Source: Aedes albopictus
Taxonomy: Eukaryota; Arthropoda; Insecta; Diptera; Culicidae
Length of the DNA stretch: 64,000 nucleotides
Assembly (NCBI RefSeq): GCF_035046485.1
Contig: NC_085137.1
Span: forward strand, 135,164,703-135,228,702
Direction of reading: 5' to 3'
Both the position numbers and the translations under genes were made by a program. The notes below the pieces were generated by a model, which was not told the DNA's origin, did not search any database, and saw nothing but the letters and a program-made list of their open reading frames with translations. Of this stretch, positions 35,253 to 45,274 are shown one piece after another. Each line of letters begins with the position of its first letter. The stretch's first letter is position 1.

Positions 35253-36048
35253 ATGCGGGTAAGTATCTTATTCCTCTCATTTGCAAGAATTGTAATCAGG
35301 CTGAACTCGCGTTTTCTTACCATTACAGTTTACGTTCGTTTTGCTGGTAGTGCTACTAGCAGGAGTAACGCTGTCATCTGCCAAACCACTGATTTTAACG
35401 AAAAAATTCCTGCGTTATGTCCTGCCCACGATAACAGCCAAAGTGGCCGGTCTTTCCGGCCTAAGTGGACTTACTGGTCTCACTGGTCTTACAGGATTGA
35501 CCGGACATAGCGGTAAACTAGGTGGCGCCAAGAAAACAGAGTCGATCGGTTCGGTGTATTTGCCGAATCGAGTGTACTCATTCCTGTTCCCCAAGGATTC
35601 GATCGACCCACCAGCGTCTGTTGTGTACCACTCCTTGGAGGATTACTGCGTTCCGGATCCGTTTGCTCCGGTTCCAGTCCCACCACCGCCACCACCACCA
35701 GGAGTAGTACCCTTCCCGCCTCCAGTAGCTTACCCACCACCCCCACTGGTCTACCCTGCACCGCTTCCAGCACCTCTAGCCGTTGCTCTGCCCCCACCAC
35801 CACCACCAGCAGTACTTCCCGCAGCAGTAGGACAAGGCTGGGAGCAACCCGTTTCAGCACCAGTGGGACAGAGCTGGGAGCAGGACAATGCCCAAACCAC
35901 GGTGAACGTGCAAACTCCCCTCGGTGGACCAACCTCGGTCTACGTTGCCGAAACGCCAGCCGGACGGCACGAGGCTCCTCTTCCGGGCTACAGCAGCTCA
36001 GTGGTTGCCTCGAACACAGCCCCAGCTCCCGGTACGGCACCGTACTAA
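35253..36048 (+). CDS. Secreted proline-rich protein, two exons (35253-35258 and 35329-36048)
   Basis: Exon 1 encodes only Met-Arg; a 70-bp phase-0 intron (35259-35328) has GTAAGT at its start and a pyrimidine-rich TTACCATTACAG end. The joined frame gives 241 residues. Residues 1-20 are a signal peptide (hydrophobic core TFVLLVVLLAGVTL, likely cleavage after SSA). Residues 43-61 are tandem GLS/GLT triplets. YHSLEDYCVPDPF holds the only cysteine (109). Residues 115-167 are runs of Pro with Val/Ala/Tyr, followed by two GQxWEQ repeats and a Ser/Ala/Pro tail. Composition suggests an extracellular structural protein (cuticle, eggshell or salivary/peritrophic type), but I recognise no named family. 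The start is chosen because splicing adds the missing signal-peptide residues upstream of the first in-frame TTG. Confidence 0.88.
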
Positions 36049-36581
36049 ACAGTAAGCGAACACAAAATGCTAGCCAAATTGCCTCCGCATGACGCAGCTG
36101 CCAGTGCAACCGCGAACGGAGTTATTGTACGAAGTAAATTATTCTAGCCAATTGCACAATATTAGGACGAATTATAGCACATTTGAGACTTTTGAAATGA
36201 AGAAATGGTTCAACATTAGGAAAGAAATCCTTACAATAAGGGGATGACTACCGAACCATGATAAAAACCAGATCAACTAGATCGAATCGATTGGTTTATA
36301 TTTGGTACTCGATTTTATAACATCTCATCCAGTTGATTGTGTTCAAACTTTCAGTTCTCTGAAAGTTTTTCTACAGAATCATACACAGTAGCGAAAAGAC
36401 CATTACACCAAACAGTCGAAAGTTCATCACATAAAAGTTAGGGAATGCAACAGGTAAAAATAGGTAACACGATTGTGATCCAAAATTTGAAGCATTCTAA
36501 GAACAATAAGTTAAGTATCATGTTTGAATACCCAAAGGCCGAAAAAGTGATTGCCGTTTGGAAAAAAGAAGAAAAAAAAAC

Positions 36582-36587
36582 AATAAA
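36582..36587 (+). terminator. Candidate polyadenylation signal AATAAA
   Basis: First canonical AATAAA found downstream of the TAA at 36046-36048, giving a 3' UTR of about 550 nt. Another candidate lies near 36636 (GAATAAAT). Assignment by position only. Confidence 0.45.
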
Positions 36588-36936
36588 ATGAATTGAAATG
36601 AAAAAATAACCTACACCTTTTTCTTCATTGCTCTGAATAAATCCAATCTGTCCAAAACAGTAGAAATCCCATGAAAATTCAACTAGTACCTTTAATAGAA
36701 TTCAACAGTTTTCATGTTGCAAACAAACTAGGACCGCCTTAGCCAGAATACTTCGAAACTTTAATGACCTGAGCAAGCTTGACCAAAAGACTTAGCATTT
36801 GTCTTGCTTATGATGTCATTTTTATAAATCGTCGTTTATTTTTTTCATTAGCAGAAGAATCAAAACGTTCTTCTGGATTGTAAAAAGAAACAGGATGCGA
36901 ATATTTCATTTTTGAACTCGCACAAAAAAAATAGTA

Positions 36937-37182
36937 GGCATCTCTAGAAATGAACTGAACGAATAGACGAGTGCACCGATGAACTGAATTCATCGCGGTC
37001 CGAGAATTTTGACACTACAGCGGGGTCGTTCCCAATCAGAATTGTGCAATTCTGATTGGAAATCTTTCACTTCTGATTGGAAGCGACCCCGCTGTAGTGT
37101 CAAAATTCTCGGACCGCGATGAATTCAGTTCATCGGTGCACTCGTCTATCCTGCAATCACGAAGTTCATTTCTAATGATGCC
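36937..37182. mobile_element. Tiny hairpin element (GGCATCTCTAGAAATGAACT) split by a MITE
   Basis: GGCATCTCTAGAAATGAACT (36937-36956) faces AGTTCATTTCTAATGATGCC (37163-37182), 18 of 20 complementary. Without the inserted MITE (36966-37146) the loop would be about 25 nt, like the uninterrupted hairpins at 56011-56058 and 61202-61252. Confidence 0.75.
36966..37146. mobile_element. TA-flanked MITE (GACGAGTGCACC ends), copy 1
   Basis: Ends GACGAGTGCACCGATGAACT and its exact complement, with arms of about 65 bp that also share GAATTTTGACAC and AGCGGGGTCG. TA on both sides (36964-36965 and 37147-37148). Related copy at 38781-39106. Tc1/mariner-type by target; non-coding. Confidence 0.92.
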
Positions 37183-37184
37183 TA

Positions 37185-37564
37185 CACTCAGCGAACAAAA
37201 ACTAACGAAATTCATCGAAATCCATTACGAATTTTTGCTATAACTAAAACTTATGGATGCTATAAAAATACCTTATGAAAATTGATCGTGATTGTTATAA
37301 CAAATTTCATAAGATAGACTTATGAAAAGAGCAAAATGATGCAGACGGGAATCGATCCCAGAACGTCAGAATCACTGAGCACGTGTTCAATCCACACGGC
37401 TACCAACGCCTGAGTATTCCTTGTTGCTGAATACATATGTATAAAAGCCAAGCTGTGAGACGAGTTTGCATCAGAGCGACCTTATGAAATTCATTTTGAT
37501 CATTATGAATGTTTAAAGGCCGTTTCATAAGCTACGCCTTATGAAAATCTTATTTGGCTGAGTG
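37185..37564. mobile_element. TA-flanked MITE (CACTCAGC ends) with internal minus-strand tRNA-like core
   Basis: Ends CACTCAGCGAAC and TTGGCTGAGTG with TA outside (37183-37184 and 37565-37566). CTTATGAAA words occur in both arms. Inside, on the minus strand, 37341-37411 is tRNA-like: A box GTAGCCGTGTGG (37392-37403), B box GGATCGATTCC (37348-37358), then TTTT runs. It starts immediately after the hairpin element to its left. Confidence 0.8.
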
Positions 37565-37568
37565 TACT

Positions 37569-37706
37569 ATGGGCCTTTTCATTTGACGTCTTAAATCAGC
37601 TGATTTTTGACAGTTCTTCTATCAAAATGACAGTTCAACGTTTGCGTCTTTGTTCGGGTGTTGTAAACAGTGGCATACACGGACCTGTCAACTGAAAAGG
37701 CCTATT
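37569..37706. mobile_element. Short MITE (GGCCTTTTCA ends)
   Basis: GGGCCTTTTCATTTGACG at the left faces GTCAACTGAAAAGGCCTA at the right. The interior has TTTTGACAG and CTGTCAA words. TA-like flanks are present but not exact. Confidence 0.6.
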
Positions 37707-37707
37707 G

Positions 37708-38340
37708 AATTTTGCACGATGAAGACACGAATGAATGTTAGGTTCACTCACGTTCTCCCTGTCCTCTTCTCTCTCACACGAATTTTGACAGTTTCCGGTG
37801 GATTGTTTTGATTCCCGTTCGTTACCGTTCTCTTCTATCTCAGGGAGAATTGTGGTTAAATTTCTACGCTGAACTCTATTTAGTTTTGCACGGTGACGTC
37901 ACGAACATTTGGTTCATTCTCGTTCTTTCTGTCCTCTTCCTTCTTACACGAATTTTGACACTTTCCCGTGGTTTGCTTTGATTCCCATTCGTTGCCACTC
38001 TCTTCTTTCTCGGGGAGAAAATTGAGGTTAAATTTCTATGCAAAACTCAATGGACTTATCCACCATCTTCTTTTTTCTCCGAGTTTATTCTTCTTTTGTT
38101 CTGTAAATGCGGGTACTGTTATAAAATGACGCGTTCATGAAGATTCAGTGACCAAAACTTTACTGGATGTTCACTGGATCTCGCCGGATGCAAGATGCGA
38201 GCAGTGGTTTTTGTCAACACGACCCGCAGTTATCATAGGGCCATAGAGTTTTGCATAGAAATTTAACCTCAATTTTCTCCCCGAGGGAGAAGAGAACGAC
38301 AACGAACGGGAATAAAAACAAACCACCGTAAACTGTCAAT
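37708..38340. repeat. Two direct and one inverted copy of a ~170-bp unit (MITE-derived)
   Basis: Units begin GTTTTGCACGGTGACGTCAC near 37884 and with a similar phrase near 37712; each contains GTTCTC...CTGTCCTCTTC, ACACGAATTTTGACA, TTGATTCCC and GAGGTTAAATTTCTA. A third, inverted partial unit at 38237-38340 contains TAGAAATTTAACCTCAATTT and CTGTCAAT. It may be a composite of MITE ends. Confidence 0.65.
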
Positions 38341-38350
38341 AGGACAGATT

Positions 38351-38685
38351 GGTGAAGTACTAGATTTGTATTAATGAGCTGAATTTTAGTATGGTGAGAA
38401 GGTCGATTCTCCGTTTCTGCAGTGAAATGGTGCAAAAAGCGTGGGTATTATGATTCCTTGCCTAATTTGATGCTGTTTGAGCAAAACTTTGGGCAACAGT
38501 GTTGTTGTTTTCTCCATTTATTGCAACATAAACAACATAGCTATCCAAAGTTTTGCTCAAACAGCATCAAATTAGGCAAGGAATCATAATACCCACGCTT
38601 TTTGCACCATTTCATTACAGTAACGGAGAAATGACCTTCTCACCATACTAAAATTCAGCTCATTACTACAAATCTAGTACTACAC
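38351..38685. mobile_element. Palindromic MITE of the 32085 family, diverged copy
   Basis: Inverted arms from GGTGAAGTACTAGATTTGTA to its near complement; shares GCGTGGGT, CCTTGCCTAATTTGATGCTG and ACAACAT/GTTGT centre with 32085-32446. Terminal ATAGGAAGC sequences are missing. Confidence 0.8.
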
Positions 38686-38780
38686 CGAACGTGCCCCATT
38701 ATTGGGCTTATTGGGCGGAACTATGGGATTGCGTCAAAAGAACTCAATTTTGGGTAGTTTGGCGGTTCAGTGTAGAGATA

Positions 38781-39106
38781 GACGAGTGCACCGATGAACA
38801 TTGAGTTCACTGAGCCTGAAATTTTTTGACAGCACAGTGGGGTCGACTCTTAACAACTTCTACTCAGAGATGCATCACCAAAATGCACTGATAATATTTT
38901 CTTTGATTTCTTACATGAAATCATATTTAAAGTGATGCATATGCATATAGTTAATGCACTAGACCATATTTTTGCAACTTCATCGCGAAAACTAGATGCA
39001 ATAACTTAAACAAATTTTCAGCTAGGCAGAAGTTGTTGAGAGTCGACCCCGCTGTGGTGTCAAAATTCGTGGCCCGAGTGAACTTTCAGCGGGCGGTGCA
39101 CTCGTC
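38781..39106. mobile_element. TA-flanked MITE (GACGAGTGCACC ends), copy 2
   Basis: Ends GACGAGTGCACCG and CGGTGCACTCGTC with TA on both sides (38779-38780 and 39107-39108). Shares GGGGTCGACTCT and TTTGACA words with copy 1, but is 326 bp long because of a different, longer centre. Confidence 0.88.
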
Positions 39107-39499
39107 TATGGGCAAAACAGTTCTTTCAAGTGAACCATTCTCAATTGAACAGTTCCTTAGAAAGCACTAGTTCTTTTGAACCGTTCTTCCGTTCAGTAGT
39201 TTTTATATGGTTGTTTTGTGATCCGAAGTTCGACGTTTTTATGTTGTCGTGTTATTTACGTGACCACGTAATCAAGCAAACCCGTCTCTGCTCAAATATG
39301 TAAGATTTGTGATATTTCTGTACATTGACTCCCGTTTTTTTAACCGGCAGCATGGCATCGGAGTACTATTTTGTGATAGATCAATCACAACATTCGCTTT
39401 CTTAGAACCCAATCTTCGTTTATTGAAAAAGCTGAATGAACAGTTCTACGAGATACACTAGCGTGCACAGGGGGGGGGCAAGGGGGGGCACTTGCCCCC

Positions 39500-42150
39500 C
39501 CTTCTATAAAAAAATTCTATGCACCATTTTTACAATTCTTGCACCTTGGATCTTACCACGCAATGTTGAGAATAACTGAGCTATGGTGCACCATTGACAC
39601 ATACAATTTCTTAGTATCTCATGCACGACCATGATGTTCTCAGAATCAACTAGGCTAAACTCATGCACCATCTTCTAACTAATCAGTGCAAAACAACGAG
39701 TATCACTGAATAACAGTGACGACTAATACAGCACACTAACATCATGCACCTTCTTCAAAGCTTTCAATGCACCATCATGATGTCCACAGAATGATCTAGG
39801 TATCCACGTATTAAAATAATCGCATGAAATGTCTTTTTATCAATTAAGTATCTAATACCTCATACTGATATGCACCATCATGAAACTTCATGCACCATCA
39901 CAGCTCTTCAAGCACCATTTCAGCGTTTATCATATCATGTATGCATTTAAAGCACCGTAATGCCGTGAGCATTACATAAAATACATTTTTTTGTATGCTA
40001 TGCACCATTTTTGCAATTCGTGCACCTAACCATATTGATAAGCATTGAAAAACGGTGACAACTAAAGCATCATATCATGCACCTTCTTCAAAGCTTACCA
40101 ACCACCATTTTGGCACTCACTATATCATCTAGGCATCTTATGCACCATTATGATGTGGTTCTCAAGTGAATTTGATACATCATTTTGGCAATTCGCATAC
40201 AAAATAGCACTCATTGTACCTGGACTATGTTGATTTCTGTGCCGTATTGAGTTTCCTGCACCATTTTTGCAATTCGTGCACCTACATGTGGAATTTGTTG
40301 AGTATAACTGAATCATGGTAAAACTAATGCACCATACAGACATCATGTAGCTCCTTTGCATTACATGCACCATCATGATGATCACATACATATCTAAACA
40401 CCATCTCACGCGTCATCTAAGCATTTAAATCACATTTGAATTTCATAAGCTCCATTTTGTCATATCGTACACCCAATTGTATTCCATGTACCTGGCCATG
40501 TTGACTTCCGCACCACATTAAATTCTATGCATCATTTTTGCAATTCTTGCATTTTGGATCTAACCACCCAATGTTGAGAATCACTGAATCATGGTGGCAA
40601 CAAATGCACCCCTGATACATACAATTTCTTAGTATCGCATGCACACCCATGATGTTCTCAGGATCATTTTTAGGCTAATCTCACGCACCATCTTTTAACT
40701 AATCAGTGATGTCAGCAACATATTCGAATAACATGCACCATTTTGGCATTTCGTATTCAAAAACTGTAATCCATGTACGTGAACCATGATGACTTCGGCA
40801 CCACATTGAATTCCAAGCACCATTTTTGCAATTCGTACACCTAGCCATACACAATGGCAAGTGTCGCTGAATAACGGTGACAACTAATACAGCACACTCA
40901 TATCGTGTACCTTCTTCAGAGCGTCCACAGAATGAACTAGGTATCCACGCATTATGCTGATCTCATCCACTATCTTTTAATCAACTAGAAATCTAATGCA
41001 TCATACTGATATGCACCATCATTAAATTTCATGCACCATCAAAGCTTTCCAAGCTCCATTTCAGCATTTATTGTATCATCTAGGCATCTGATGCACCATT
41101 ATGTTGTGAGCATCACATTAAATACTTTTATTTTGCATTCTATGCACCATTTTTGCAATTCGTGCACCTAACCATGCAACATGTTGATAATCTTTGAATA
41201 ACGGCTACAACTAATGCAGCACACTAGCATCTTACGCCTTCTTCAATGCTATCCATGCATCATTTTGGCATTCATTATACCATCTAGGTATCTTATGCAC
41301 CATTATGATGTGGTTTACATTTGAATTTGATGCACCATTTTGGCATTCCGCATACAAAATAGTATTCCACGTACCTGGAACATGTTGATTTCAGTGCCAC
41401 ATTGAGTTTCCTGCACCTTTTCACGAATTGCATGTGCACCTTCATATGAAACATGGCGAGTATAACAGAATCATGGTGAAGCTAATGCACCATACATACA
41501 TCATTCATACCATGCACCACCAAGATGTTCACAGAAGCGTCTAGGCACCATCTTACGCATTATCTTTGAATCAAATATGTGTCTAATTGCGAAATAATGC
41601 ACCATCGTTAAATTTCATGCATTACTAAAGCTTTTTATGCGTAATCATGGCGTTCACTATATCATCTAGGCATCTATTGCACCATTATTATTGTATGATG
41701 TTTCGCACATCGAAATTGCATTTCGTGTACGATGTCAACTCTAATGCATCATACTGCCATCAAGCACCATCTTTGAATGACATGCTCCATATCAGCATTC
41801 AATGCACCATACCAATGAACTCAGTGTTATCAGAAGATCCTATACACCACGGTGACATCATGCACCTTTATTGCCGCACGCAATTTGATTTTTACGCAGC
41901 ACCAACATTTTTATGTTCACACCATCTCCAAATCTCATGTTTTATCTTCTTCTATATTCTATAAATCAAATTGCAATTACTTGTCACGCATGCACTATCT
42001 CGACGTTCCCTTGATCATTAAGGTATATAATGTACCATACTCACATCACTCACCTTTTTAAAATTCTATGCACCTTCTTGGTGTTCATTGTATCATCCAC
42101 AATTGCATTTTATATACCATTTTGTGATTCGCGCATCAAAACAGCATTCC
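39500..42150. repeat. TGCACCAT-type degenerate repeat with ~1-kb higher-order period
   Basis: TGCACCAT and GCACCATTTTTGCAATTCG recur dozens of times with irregular spacing (near 39519, 40008, 40256, 40527, 40816, 41140). A longer unit is visible: the stretch around TCTATGCACCATTTTTACA at 39519, through GTTGAGAATAACTGA and ACATACAATTTCTTAGTATC, returns at 40526. Short remnants of the same theme occur at the right end (51990-52055). Confidence 0.8.
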
Positions 42151-44982
42151 GCGGATCATTTTGAGAATCACTTTACCAGCTTGAGAAATATCTGGAGTAA
42201 TCCGTGAAGGCATTCCAGGAGAAATCTCTGGAGAAATTTCAGAAGGAAGCTTTGAAGGACTTTCTGGAGGAATCCCTGAAGGCATTATTAAAGAAGTGCT
42301 TGGAAGAATTCTTGAACGAAGCTCTCAAAAACTGGAAGAGGAGTCTAGAGAAAATCCTGTAGAATTTGCAGGAGGAACTACTAGAGGAATTGCTGGAAAA
42401 TTATTGAAGGAATTCCCTGAAGGCATTCCTAAAGGAATCCTTGGAGAATTTCCTAGGGGAATCCGTAGAGGAATTCATGAAAGAATTCATGGAGGAATTT
42501 GTGGAGAAATATTTCGAAAAACTCCTGGAAAAATTCTGGAAGAGTTCCAGCAGGGGCTCATTAACGAACCCCTGGAGTAAACTCTGGAGGCATTCCTGGA
42601 AGAAACCCTGGAGAAATTCCTGGAAGAATTTCTGGAGGAATCTCTGAAGGCATTCCTGAAGGAATCCTTGGGAGAATGCCTGGAGGTTTCCTTGTAAGTA
42701 TTCCTGGAGGAACTTCTGGAAGAATGTCCGTAGGAATTTCTGCAGGAATCCCTGAGGAAATTTCTGGAGGGACATTGAGAGGAGTTTCTTGAAGAACTCC
42801 TGGAGGAAGCTATGAGAAATTCCTGGAGAAATCGCTGGTGTAATCCCTGGAGGAATTTCCGTGAATTACAGGATGAAACACTGGAGGGGTAAAAGAAGGA
42901 GTCCATGAAGGAATCCATGAAATAATTGATGGAGGAATTCCAGGATGAATTGCTGGAGGAATTCCAGAAGGATTTTTTGAACAAAATCCTGCATGAATTT
43001 GTGGAAGAATTACTCGAGGAATTCAATGACAAATCCTTGCAGAAATTACTGGAGAAATCTCTGGAGGAATTTGTGGAGCAATTTCTGGAGGAATCAGTGG
43101 AGTCATTCCTAAAGGATTTTTTTGAAGAATCCGCGAAAAAAAATCTTGGAGGAATTTCTGGAGGCATTATTTCAAGATACATTGGAAGAATTTCTGGAAG
43201 ATTTTCAGGAGGAATACTTGTAGAAATCCCTGGAAACATTCGTAGAGAAAATCCTAGAGAAAGCTTTGGAAAATTCCTGGAGAAATCGCTGCTGTAATCC
43301 TAGGAGGAATTCCTGAAGGAATTCGTAAAGCAATTCAAGGATGAATCCCTGAAGAATTATTAGAGAAAGTTCTGGAAGAATTACTAGAGGTTTTTCTGGA
43401 AAAATTCCTAAAAAAATGTAGGAATTCCTGGAAGAATTTTTGGAGGATTTCCTGAAGAAATTCTTTGAAAAATTTCTGGAAAAAGATTTGCGGCTTCCTG
43501 GAGGAATGATTAAAGGAACTCCTCGAGCAAAAGAATTCCTAGAGGGATTTTTGAGCAATATCTGACGAAATTTATTGATGAATCCCTGGAGGAATTCCTG
43601 AAGAAATTCCTGGCGAAATCTTTGGAGGAATACCTGAAGAAATTTTTCGAGGAATTGCTGGAACACTTCCAGGAGAAGTTTTTTTTCTGGAGAAATCCGT
43701 GGATAATAGAGGAATTCTTTAAGGAATCCATGAAGAATTTTTAAATGATTTTCCGGAGCAATTAATAGAGAAATTTTTTATAGTTGTCCCAGGAGAAATT
43801 TCTGGACAGATTCGTTGAAAAATTCCAGAAAAAAAATCCTGAAAAAATGTCTGTAGAAATCCCTGGAGAAATTTCTCGAAGAACTCCTGGAAGAGTTCCG
43901 GGAGAAATTTCTTTAGGTTTTTCTGGAGAAATCTGAGCAGGAATTCCTTTAGGAGTCCTTGAAGAAATTCCTGGAGGAATCTCTGTAGAAATTCCCGAAG
44001 GTATTGGATGATTTTCTTGAGGAATCTCTGGAGAAATTCTTGGAGGAATCCGTGTTTGAATTCCGGGAGGTATTTCTGGATAAATTCCTAAAGAATTTTT
44101 TGGTGCAATAACTAGAGAATCCCCTGGATGAATTCTTAAAGGAATTTCTGGCTTCCCAGAGTAACTCCTCGAGGAATTTGTGAAAGATTTTTTTTTGAGT
44201 AGTTTCTGAAGAAACTCATGGATGGACTCCTGGATGAATTCCCGAAGAAATTCCTGGAGGAATCCCTGGAGAAATCCCTAAAGGAATTCCTAGAGAAATT
44301 CCCAGGAAAGATCCGGGAAAAATCCCTGCTGTAATCCTAGGAGGGATTCCTGAAGGAATCTGTGAAGGAATTCAATGATGAATCCCTGGGGAATTCCTTG
44401 AAAATTTTCTGGAAGAATCCTTAAAGGTTTTTCTGGAGAAATTCCTGAAAAAAATGAAGTAATTCCTGGAAAAAAATCTGAAGGATTTGAAAAATTTCTG
44501 GAAAAATATTTGCGGCTTCTTGGAGAAATGATTTAAGGAACTCCTCGAGCAATTTCTGAAAGATTTCCTACAAGGATTTTTGAGGAATATCTTAAGAAAT
44601 TCATTGATGGAATTACTGGCGAAATCCATCGAGGAATCCCTGGAGAAATTTTTCGAGGAATTCCTAGAGGAATTCCTGGAACAGTTCCAAGAGAAGTTTT
44701 TTTTGGATAAATCCGTGGATGAACTCTTGGAGGAATACCTAGAGGAATTTTTGGGGGTATCCATGAAGAATTTTTTAGAGGATTTTCTGGAGCAAAAACT
44801 AGAGAATTTTTTATAGCTGTCCCAGGGAAATTTCTGCAAAGATTCCTGGAAAAATTCAAAAAAAAATATCCTGAAAAAATTCTGTAGAAATCCCTGGAAA
44901 AAATTTTCGAGGAATTTCAGGAAGAGTTCCGGGAGAAATTTCTTCAGGATTTTCTGGAGAAATCCGAGCAGGAATTCCTTAA

Positions 44983-45227
44983 GGTGAAACATCAAGAAAT
45001 CCCACTGCAATTTTGCATACAAACTTTAGAGGCACAAATCTGACGAACGAAGCAGCAAACCAAGCCGCACTTGTTTATCCTGGCTTTGCTCACTTGCAAA
45101 AAGAGGCAGCTTTTCCAAATCAAGCGCATTTGTTTTCGATTTTTTGAGATTGGTGCTTTTGAAATCGTGAGTAGGTGTCCAAGTCGGCCATTGTGGCAGC
45201 CATATTTGTATTCTGTGATGTTTCTCC
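44983..45227. mobile_element. TTAA-flanked MITE, copy 3, inside the minisatellite
   Basis: TTAA at 44979-44982 and 45228-45231; ends GGTGAAACATCA and TGATGTTTCTCC. The right-hand body (GAAATCGTGAGTAGGTGTCC, then AAGTCGGCCATTGTGG) matches 16829-17060 and 18658-18898, while the ends have diverged. Confidence 0.82.
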
Positions 45228-45274
45228 TTAAGGTATTCTTGCAGAAATTCTTGGTGGAATCCCTGTAGAAATTC

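Noticed and set aside
35489..36109. 206-codon minus-strand frame opposite the proline-rich gene
   Set aside because: Shadow of the proline codons on the other strand; no signal peptide or domain, and the plus-strand gene has promoter, intron and signal peptide.
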